From positions 124,001-188,000 of the forward strand of contig CAVWEM010000014.1 in NCBI GenBank assembly GCA_963753955.1: a stretch of DNA of 64,000 nucleotides, read 5' to 3'. Under the pieces are notes generated by a model, which saw only the letters and a list, made by a program, of their open reading frames with translations, did no database searches and was not told the DNA's origin. This document shows, piece after piece, positions 15,030-21,075 of this stretch. The position numbers were made by a program, and so were the translations under genes. The stretch's first letter is position 1, and every line of letters begins with the position of its first letter. This DNA is from Methylumidiphilus sp963753955. Its GTDB lineage: Bacteria > Pseudomonadota > Gammaproteobacteria > Methylococcales > Methylococcaceae.

Positions 15030-15214
15030 CTGAATTAGCTTATGAGCATTTCAAAACCCTGCCCGACGAACAAGCCCGCGAAGTGCTGGATTTCATCGGT
15101 TATCTTAAAGAAAAACAGGAACGGAAGGAGATTTTGGATTTAATGGCCGCGCAAGAAACCGCCCTCAAACATATTTGGGACAACCCGGAAGATGAGGTTT
15201 GGAATGACCTTTGA
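15020..15214 (+). CDS. Antitoxin of the PemK-type pair (DUF2281-like)
   Basis: This 64-residue protein opens MALAELAYEHFKTLPDEQ and contains AREVLDFIGYLKEKQE, like the antitoxin at 5820. Its end (NPEDEVWNDL) overlaps the toxin gene by eleven bases, typical of a coupled antitoxin-toxin pair. AGGAG precedes the ATG. Confidence 0.8.
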   Translation: MALAELAYEHFKTLPDEQAREVLDFIGYLKEKQERKEILDLMAAQETALKHIWDNPEDEVWNDL

Positions 15215-15536
15215 CCGTGGCGACATTGTGATGCTGCCGTTTCCTTTTTCCGACTTGTCACGCGCCAAAAGCCGCCCGGTGTTGGCGCTGTCGTCTCCCG
15301 ATGCTTATGGTGACTTTATTGGCCTGGCAATGACCAGCCGTAACCAACATACGCACATTGTGGCGGTGACAGCTTCGGATTACGTTTCCGCCCCCTTGCC
15401 TAAAGCCACCTGGATACGAGCGGACAAAGTGTTTTCCTTCAACGATTCGCTAGTGGTCAAAGTGGTCGGCAAAGTGGGCGAAAACGTGGTTAGGAGAAGT
15501 TTGGAGATACTGTGTGAGACGGTGGGCAAGCCATGA
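15204..15536 (+). CDS. PemK/MazF-family toxin (mRNA endoribonuclease)
   Basis: This 110-residue protein has the PemK/MazF opening FDRGDIVMLPFPFSDLS and SRPVLALSS, the conserved Arg/Pro positions of the beta-barrel, and the later WIRADKVFSF. It should cleave RNA unless bound by the product of the overlapping upstream gene. The ATG at 15204 is chosen over 15192 because the family starts with FxRGDIV directly and GAGG precedes it. A decayed near-identical copy is at about 130-392. Confidence 0.9.
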   Translation: MTFDRGDIVMLPFPFSDLSRAKSRPVLALSSPDAYGDFIGLAMTSRNQHTHIVAVTASDYVSAPLPKATWIRADKVFSFNDSLVVKVVGKVGENVVRRSLEILCETVGKP

Positions 15537-15590
15537 TAACCGCGATCAAAGACTTTCAAGAAGCCATCGTTGGCGAATGGCTTAATAAAC

Positions 15591-15630
15591 ATCGCTAGGC
15601 GGGTGGCGCTTTGAAAATCAGAGGGTGAAA
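15591..15630 (+). repeat. Duplicated tail of brnA
   Basis: The bases ATCGCTAGGCGGGTGGCG and the following CTTTGAAAATCAGAGG repeat the brnA 3' end and its downstream spacer (14547 onward) with a few changes. This shows that toxin modules here grow and decay by duplication. Confidence 0.7.
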
Positions 15631-15664
15631 CTTCAAGAATTCCAACAATAAAGCGAGGTGCGCG

Positions 15665-16669
15665 ATGACGGCCACGAACGAACCCATGAAGCGCCTTTAC
15701 CAAAAACTCCAAACAGTAGGCTATGGCAAGAAATACATCCATTCGCTACTGCCGGATTGGTGGGAGGACGCGATAGCCGAAACCCCCGCCGGTTTCCAGC
15801 AAGCCAGCCTGATGCTGGGGCGCTTGTTCAGCGTCCAGCCGGAAACCTTGTGGGCGCAAGACGCCCAACCGGCTTTGGTCGCGCCCGATGGCCGCAAGTT
15901 CAAGCCACTTGCCGACACGCAAAGCCATGAGTTGGATGTCGCCTGCGCCCTGGCCCTGTCCGCCGCCCGCCTGGCCTTGAAAGCCTTCAAGCCACAATGC
16001 CACGGAGGCTTTCACCCGGATTCGGCGGAATTGCGGCAACGCCTGCTGGCGGGCAAGCCGTGGATTGGTTTCCAAGACCTGCTGGCCTATTGCCTGGAAA
16101 AGGGGATTCCGGTCATTTTCCTGAATCACTTCCCCCGCAAGGCGAAGAAAATGGCGGGTGTCTCGTTTGAACACGCGGGGCGCCCTGTCATCGTATTGAC
16201 GCAAAACAAACCCTATGGGTATCTGCTGTTCGACCTGGCGCATGAGCTAGGCCATGTCACGCTAGGGCATACCAAAGGCGGGGCGTGGGTGATCGACGCC
16301 GAGATTGACGCCGACGCGGAAGACGACGAAGAACAGGCCGCGAACCGTTTTGCCCTGGAATTGATAACGGGCAAGCCGGATTGCAAAGTGGTGCCAAGGG
16401 GGCGGCACTTATACCCGCAACAACTGGCAAACGCGGCGATTCGCTACGGCGAGTCTCATCAAAGCGACCCGCTGCACATCGCTTTGAATTATGGGCATAC
16501 CCAAGTGCAATGGGCGGTTGCCACGCAAGCGGCCAAGCTGATTGCCCAAGGAAGACCGACCGACCAAGAGGTGTTGGTGCGGACGTTGTTGGATTCGCTG
16601 GATTTGACCGCCATGCAAGAAGACGACTTGGCCGCATTGCAGCAGTTGATGGGCGAGGCCGACGTTTGA
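15665..16669 (+). CDS. ImmA/IrrE-family metallopeptidase with N-terminal HTH-like region
   Basis: This 334-residue protein carries the zinc-peptidase motif HELGH at residues 193-197 within FDLAHELGHVTLGH, and the downstream Glu in EEQAANRFALELI as the third metal ligand. Residues about 15-65 (ETPAGFQQASLMLGRLFSV) resemble a degenerate Xre-like DNA-binding region. Such fusions usually pair with a small PIN-like protein encoded just downstream, as in several toxin-antitoxin-like modules; here that partner is cut short. ImmA/IrrE peptidases cleave repressors in response to damage or nutrients. GCGAGG precedes the start. Confidence 0.8.
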   Translation: MTATNEPMKRLYQKLQTVGYGKKYIHSLLPDWWEDAIAETPAGFQQASLMLGRLFSVQPETLWAQDAQPALVAPDGRKFKPLADTQSHELDVACALALSAARLALKAFKPQCHGGFHPDSAELRQRLLAGKPWIGFQDLLAYCLEKGIPVIFLNHFPRKAKKMAGVSFEHAGRPVIVLTQNKPYGYLLFDLAHELGHVTLGHTKGGAWVIDAEIDADAEDDEEQAANRFALELITGKPDCKVVPRGRHLYPQQLANAAIRYGESHQSDPLHIALNYGHTQVQWAVATQAAKLIAQGRPTDQEVLVRTLLDSLDLTAMQEDDLAALQQLMGEADV

Positions 16670-16743
16670 TCGTCCTGGCCGACAACGATGTGATTCTCAA
16701 GATGAAAACCGACTATTTAAGCCACAGGTTCGCGGGATACTAG
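16666..16743 (+). pseudogene. Truncated PIN-like partner of the metallopeptidase gene
   Basis: A TTG start overlaps the peptidase stop (TTGA). The product begins IVLADNDVILK, the opening of the PIN-like partner proteins of such peptidases, then turns into unrelated residues and stops at TAG after 25 codons. The truncation point is at about 16702, where the convergent minus-strand gene ends, so it was probably cut by a deletion or insertion joining the two. Confidence 0.6.
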
Positions 16744-17862
16744 CGAAACCTCGATTTCCCCGTTTTCCAAGTTTTCCCGTCCGATTACGGTTATGCTGTC
16801 ATCGGATGCGAAGGCGGCGTCTATATCATCATAGAATTCCGGCGGAAAGGCGCATAAATGCTCTCTGCCATCGTCGGTTTCGCGCAAGGTGAACGAATAA
16901 TTGTCCTTGTCGAATTCGCGCACCAAGCCAACCACTTTGGAAAGCCTTTCGCGGGTGGTACGCGCTTTGTCCAATTCCTGGCGAACCCGCTTGGATGCCT
17001 CACGGGTCAGCCGGTAGCGTTGTTGCCCGCCCCGAAAAATCCGCCCGCGAATCTCGACCGCCTTGACGACGCCCCGCTGGGGTGGGACAAGCTTTTCCAG
17101 GGCTTCCAGCAAGCTAATATTCATTCCGCCATGGTTGTGGTCGTCAGGTTGGGTTTCGCTGGCCCATGCCAAAGCTTTTTGCAGGGATTTTCCCACTTCA
17201 TCAAAGCCGGTTTCCCATTCAGTTTCAGTCCCATCGCCTAATGTCCTTTGCTCTTGTTCAGGCAGACGGAAGGAAACTTCAAAACTGTTGTAGGCAAATC
17301 CCTGTGCGGGTAGGTCGTAAAACTGGCGGTGGAAGTTCGCCTTGCGGCCTTGGGTGCGAGCCACGTTGAATGCTTGGCCGGACACTTTCTTGAGGGCGGT
17401 TATCGCGCCATCGACGACTTGGCGGATGACGCTGGCGGGAACTTGACCTTCCGCCAACCCGTCGCCGATGGCCCTGAGCGCAAAAAACGGTTCCAGTTCC
17501 GGCCATAGCATGACGCCTGGCTGTGGAAGCGCATCGGCGGGAACATCGGCAAGCGTGCCTTTCCAAGCGTTGACGGGCGTTCCGTCATATTGGGCATCCA
17601 GCACCCATATCCAAGGCTGATCCAAAGCTTGCAGGACGGATAGGATGCCTTGTTTCAGCTTGGCGATAATCCGTGGGTTTGTCGGCGCTGCGATGTAACG
17701 GCAAGTGTCGTCTTGCTCATCGGCGAGATAGAACAGCAAATCGCCCAAGGTATTGTTGGCAGTGAAAATGCGCGGGCCGTCGAACTCATAAAGGATTTCG
17801 GCAGGCTCGATACCTCGAAAACCATCCATGTCAACAGGTTGGGCGGCAACGTTCCAGTCCAT
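16717..17862 (-). CDS. Unknown 381-residue protein, second gene of an island operon
   Basis: I do not recognise the family. The sequence is soluble and mixed alpha/beta: an N-terminal region (PAEILYEFDGPRIFTANN, LGDLLFYLADEQDD, DQPWIWVLDAQYDG), a middle part with WETGFDEVGKSLQKALAW, and a C-terminal part with EIRGRIFRGGQQRYRLTRE and a Lys/Arg-rich helix. The ATG at 17862 overlaps the upstream stop (TAATG), so the two genes are translationally coupled; a longer reading from 17922 would overlap that gene deeply. It converges on the truncated PIN-like gene. Confidence 0.7.
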   Translation of the reverse strand: MDWNVAAQPVDMDGFRGIEPAEILYEFDGPRIFTANNTLGDLLFYLADEQDDTCRYIAAPTNPRIIAKLKQGILSVLQALDQPWIWVLDAQYDGTPVNAWKGTLADVPADALPQPGVMLWPELEPFFALRAIGDGLAEGQVPASVIRQVVDGAITALKKVSGQAFNVARTQGRKANFHRQFYDLPAQGFAYNSFEVSFRLPEQEQRTLGDGTETEWETGFDEVGKSLQKALAWASETQPDDHNHGGMNISLLEALEKLVPPQRGVVKAVEIRGRIFRGGQQRYRLTREASKRVRQELDKARTTRERLSKVVGLVREFDKDNYSFTLRETDDGREHLCAFPPEFYDDIDAAFASDDSITVIGRENLENGEIEVSLVSREPVA

Positions 17863-18236
17863 TACGGCATCGTGGCAAGGGCGAAAAGCGCGGCACGGTC
17901 TAGCCCTTCGCAAGGCCACCATGTCGTATGGCTGGGCAAAGTTGCCGGGGTTGCTTGGGTTTTGCCATGCTCGGCTGTGAGCTTGGCTTGAAAAATCAAT
18001 GTGCCAAGCTTGGGGAAAAGTTGGGTTTGATGGGCCGCATCTTCGCGTGCCCGCAATAGCGACAACCCCGAGCGTTTACAGGGGTTTGCGTTCGGCAAAC
18101 GGCCCAGTTCGGCATAGGTCTTCAATTCATCAGACCTTGGCGGGTTGGCCCTAGCCGCACGGTAGTAAATGCCCGAGGCCGGTTCGGCAGCCGGTGGAGG
18201 GCAATCGTTCGGCCAATTTTTCGGATACTGCGGCAT
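17862..18236 (-). CDS. Unknown 124-residue protein, first gene of the coupled pair
   Basis: Pro-rich at the start (MPQYPKNWPNDCPPPAAEP), then a compact segment (LKTYAELGRLPNANPCKRSGL ... PKLGTLIFQAKLTAEHGKT) ending in a Trp/Cys patch (TTWWPCEGLDRAALF). No family is recognised. The stop shares one base with the next ATG. The pair sits at the right edge of the island, a common place for defence cargo, and is read toward the interior. Promoter and start are uncertain. Confidence 0.55.
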   Translation of the reverse strand: MPQYPKNWPNDCPPPAAEPASGIYYRAARANPPRSDELKTYAELGRLPNANPCKRSGLSLLRAREDAAHQTQLFPKLGTLIFQAKLTAEHGKTQATPATLPSHTTWWPCEGLDRAALFALATMP

Positions 18237-18618
18237 GTCGTCTTGCGTGGCTTGGTCGGGGCTGAAAATATTGAGGAAAATTATAGGCTGTTGGCGCGGA
18301 AAGCGATATGGGGGGCGCGGAGCATTGAAAGGAGAAGCCTAGGCTCGTTTGATGGAACCGTTTAGCCCCGTAACGGAGTTTGCGAAAAAAATGCGTTAAT
18401 TCGGGGGGGGGGGGAGGGGGGTAGAAAATGGGGTGCCATGGGAAGCCAAGCCGAAGCCCCATCAAACCCCGTCACGCGGAACGGACGCTCAGGCCGCTAT
18501 TCGCCGATTTACGGCTTGCGACGGGGAACAGGTTGGCTTAACCGCGCTGGCAACTCTAGGGCGCAGCAGGGTGTAATGCGGGGTCTGACAGGGTAAGCGG
18601 CATGAACAAGCCAAGATC
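18237..18618. other. Non-coding island right arm with a G12-A-G6 tract
   Basis: No supported gene. A tract of 12 G, one A and 6 G lies at 18403-18421, with further G-rich DNA to about 18432. It could form a quadruplex or be a sequencing trouble spot. Confidence 0.6.
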
Positions 18619-18643
18619 AAACCGCCTTTGGACGGTTTTTTTT
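18619..18643 (+). terminator. Rho-independent terminator near attR
   Basis: AAACCG and CGGTTT form a stem around CCTTTGGA, with a run of eight T ending at 18642. It corresponds to the terminator at 3667-3690 by position and flanking sequence. Confidence 0.6.
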
Positions 18644-18685
18644 CGTGCGGCGACCAGCGTGAAAGCGGCCCCGGATTTTTTACAA

Positions 18686-18705
18686 CATGTCCCCGGCATG
18701 TCCCC
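18686..18705. repeat. CATGTCCCC pair 11 bp apart near attR, island-end class C
   Basis: CATGTCCCC at 18686-18694 and 18697-18705 matches the repeats before the integrase gene (4299-4336). Its presence only at the two ends of the same element supports recombinase arm sites. Confidence 0.65.
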
Positions 18706-18714
18706 AATAAAAAA

Positions 18715-18740
18715 GGCTTGCCTGGAAAACCTGGCAAGCC
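18715..18740 (-). terminator. Terminator of the tRNA-Thr gene
   Basis: The stem GGCTTGCC/GGCAAGCC (10 bp with the flanking A-T pairs) lies 11 bases after the tRNA 3' end and is followed on the minus strand by a T-run (18709-18714). Confidence 0.75.
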
Positions 18741-18751
18741 TTTGATTTGTT

Positions 18752-18827
18752 TGGAGCCGATGATGTGAATCGAACACACGACCCGCACATTACGAATGTG
18801 CTGCTCTACCGACTGAGCTACATCGGC
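18752..18827 (-). tRNA. tRNA-Thr (anticodon CGT)
   Basis: A 76-base cloverleaf with CCA encoded. The acceptor stem pairs GCCGATG with CATCGGC, the D-arm reads AGCTCAGTCGGTAGAGC, the anticodon loop is TTCGTAA with anticodon CGT, and the T-loop is TTCGATT. It is functional as drawn, restored by the integrated element whose attR overlaps its 3' 46 bases. It should read ACG codons. Confidence 0.97.
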
Positions 18828-18870
18828 GTCGGCCCGCTATTATAGAAAAAATCCATGCACGGCCACAACT

Positions 18871-19968
18871 TTAATTTCTGCCACACAGGCTGTAAGGTTC
18901 CGGGGCGACAAAGGGGGGACGGCGCAGGATGTGGTCAGCCAGCAGGTGGGCAGAGGCGGGCGCCATGACGAAACCGTTTCTGAAATGGCCGCTGTTGAAA
19001 TACAAATTGGCGATGTCTGGATGCGCCCCGATGGTGGGTATGCCCTCGGGCGAACCGGGACGCAGTCCTGCCCAGTGCTTTTCAATCGGGCATCGGCCAA
19101 GCGCCGGCAGCAGTCCGCAGGCGAAGTCCCGCAACACTTCGCGCGCCGCCTCGGTGGTGCTTTTGTTGAATTGCGCGTTTTCCACCGTGCTGCCAGCCAA
19201 AATCTTGCCGTCCTTGCGCGGGATCAGGTAGCGCCCCCGGCTTAACACTATGTGGCCCAACAGCCCGGGGGGGGCGTCGAATATCAGCATCTCCCCTTTC
19301 ACGGGAACTATCGGCAAATCCGGCCAGCCCGAATTGTGCGCCAGCAAGCCTGACCACGCACCGGCGGCAATCACATAAGACTCGGCGGAGAGCGTTTTTT
19401 GTCGGCAGACGACGCCGACGACCCGTCCTTGTTCGACCTTGATTCCATCGACGGGATGATGCTCCAACAATTCCACCCCGCGCCGCGCCAGATCCTCGCG
19501 CAAGGCGCGCAACAGGCGGGGGTTGCGCACTTGGCCGATATCCGGCAACAGCACGGGGTTGTCGATGACGGCACGAACCTGCGGCTCGATGCGCTCCACA
19601 TCGGTCGCTGACAACCGCTCAAGTCTGCTGGCATAGGCCTGCGCCCATTGCGCGGCCCCGGCGGGATCGTCGCAATCGCAGAACAACAGGCCGCTTTGCC
19701 GCCATTCCGGGTCGATGCCGGTGCGCTCTCGCAATTCCTCCGCCAGTCGCGGATAGGCGGCTTGGCTCCATTGGCACAGTGCCGTGACCGGTGCGGGGAC
19801 GCGCCAAGGCTGGAGAGGCGAGAGGATGCCGCCGCCCGCCCACGAAGACTCTTTGGCTAGTGCTTGCCGTTCCAGCAAAACCACGTGCATACCCGCCACC
19901 GCGAGTTCGCGGGCGCTCATGAGTCCGGCGACGCCTCCGCCGATGATGATTGCATCTGTTCGATTCAT
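18871..19968 (-). CDS. thiO: Glycine oxidase ThiO
   Basis: This 365-residue flavoenzyme oxidises glycine to the imine used for the thiazole moiety of thiamine. The FAD-binding Rossmann motif is at the start (DAIIIGGGVAGLMSARELA), with ESSWAGGGILSPLQPW following, the substrate-domain segment VPVKGEMLIFD, and the C-terminal FAD contact GHFRNGFVMAPASAHLLADHI. Length is normal for ThiO. No thiS or thiG is adjacent. It is the first chromosomal gene beyond the island, read toward the tRNA. Confidence 0.9.
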   Translation of the reverse strand: MNRTDAIIIGGGVAGLMSARELAVAGMHVVLLERQALAKESSWAGGGILSPLQPWRVPAPVTALCQWSQAAYPRLAEELRERTGIDPEWRQSGLLFCDCDDPAGAAQWAQAYASRLERLSATDVERIEPQVRAVIDNPVLLPDIGQVRNPRLLRALREDLARRGVELLEHHPVDGIKVEQGRVVGVVCRQKTLSAESYVIAAGAWSGLLAHNSGWPDLPIVPVKGEMLIFDAPPGLLGHIVLSRGRYLIPRKDGKILAGSTVENAQFNKSTTEAAREVLRDFACGLLPALGRCPIEKHWAGLRPGSPEGIPTIGAHPDIANLYFNSGHFRNGFVMAPASAHLLADHILRRPPFVAPEPYSLCGRN

Positions 19969-20123
19969 TTCTGAATTCTGATCGGTGATGGGTTTATGGT
20001 GGAAGACATTCCCGGCAAGCTTGGTTATGCTTCACCTTAGCGACACGCACGGCAGCCGCTAACCTGCGGCCCCTGTGCGCGGGAAAAAATTAACATGTTC
20101 CAATCCTACCTTTGAGGAGATCC

Positions 20124-21068
20124 ATGATACGGCCCCAACGATTGCTATCGGCATGTTTGCTATTGTCCTTGTTGACCCCGGCTCCCGTCTCGGCCCTGAC
20201 TGTTGAGATTCAGGGCATCCGCCTGGAAATGCAGATTGTCGGCGCCAGTTGCGTCGAAATTGCCGGGAGCTATCCCGGCGTGACAATCGAACCCAGCCAG
20301 AGCGGGAAACTCCCCAGGATTTGTTACAACAGCAACAAGGTGAACTCCATCACCATCCTGGATTCGACTTTCATAGCGGCGGATCCTATACAAAAGGACA
20401 TCAAGTTGAAATTCGAGCATGGCTTCCCGGCGGGCGTCAATGGAAGAGTCATGGTCAGGGCCAAGCTCCAAGGGTTCTTCAGCACCCACGACGGGATGGG
20501 CGTCCCTGTCGGCGACAAGGTTTCGTTCTCAGCCTTTTTCGGCCAGACCGAGGATCATAGCGACACGATTGCCGAGCCTTTCAGCCTGACCGTGGGCGAC
20601 GGTCTGGATTCGGCGCTGTTCGAGTATTCGGCCAAGGAGCAATATCTAATCTCAGGTTCTCGCCAGCTCTATGGCGTCTTGACGTTCTCTTTCACCAAAA
20701 CAGGCCACAAGCTCACCTTGGCGGAAAAGAACGGGATCTTCCTGGACACCGGATCGACCATGGCCGACAAGCTAGAATCATTGGTGCCGACGCAGCCGGT
20801 GGAGGAAGACGCCTCCCAGAAAAAAACGGCCCCGGCCTCTCCAGAAGGGCAGAAAAAAGATTTGCCCACCGACCAAAAAACGCCTCCAGTCGCTCCCGAA
20901 GGGCAGAAACTGGGCTTGCCCAAAAAAGAGAAAACGAAAGAGCAGAAAAAGCTACCCGCCTCCCCTTCCCTGGACGGGCTAATAAAACCGGACTTGCCGA
21001 CTGAACTGCCCGCCACTCCGACGCCCTTCACCTCCCCTTCGGGAATCGAAGCGACGCCTTCCCACTGA
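20124..21068 (+). CDS. Secreted protein with Pro/Lys-rich tail, function unknown
   Basis: This 314-residue protein has a signal peptide (MIRPQRLLSACLLLSLLTP ... SALT), a beta-rich body of about 200 residues (TVEIQGIRLEMQIVG ... GVLTFSFTKTGHKL) and a disordered tail with imperfect repeats of the type PASPEGQKKDLPTDQ and PVAPEGQKLGLPKKE, ending in Pro/Thr. The ATG at 20124 has GAGGAG five bases before it. No family is recognised. It is divergent from thiO across 155 bases and ends at a strong hairpin. Confidence 0.7.
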   Translation: MIRPQRLLSACLLLSLLTPAPVSALTVEIQGIRLEMQIVGASCVEIAGSYPGVTIEPSQSGKLPRICYNSNKVNSITILDSTFIAADPIQKDIKLKFEHGFPAGVNGRVMVRAKLQGFFSTHDGMGVPVGDKVSFSAFFGQTEDHSDTIAEPFSLTVGDGLDSALFEYSAKEQYLISGSRQLYGVLTFSFTKTGHKLTLAEKNGIFLDTGSTMADKLESLVPTQPVEEDASQKKTAPASPEGQKKDLPTDQKTPPVAPEGQKLGLPKKEKTKEQKKLPASPSLDGLIKPDLPTELPATPTPFTSPSGIEATPSH

Positions 21069-21075
21069 CCACTGG

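Larger units (their letters stand above)
4124..18797. mobile_element. 14.6 kb integrative element in tRNA-Thr(CGT)
   Basis: The element is bounded by 46-bp direct repeats of the tRNA-Thr 3' end, with a P4-type integrase at the left junction. It restores an intact tRNA at the right. The cargo is defence and stability functions: an R-M pair, at least five toxin-antitoxin or related modules, an ImmA/IrrE-like peptidase, plus a replication or regulation zone at 8893-10550 with iterons, palindromes and an excisionase. No conjugation (relaxase, T4SS) or phage structural genes are seen, so it is either a genomic island or a satellite mobilised in trans. Confidence 0.9.

Noticed and set aside
18502..18751. 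Possible small RNA near attR
   Set aside because: Terminator-like hairpins are present, but they belong to the tRNA terminator and an island-end terminator; no separate promoter was seen.
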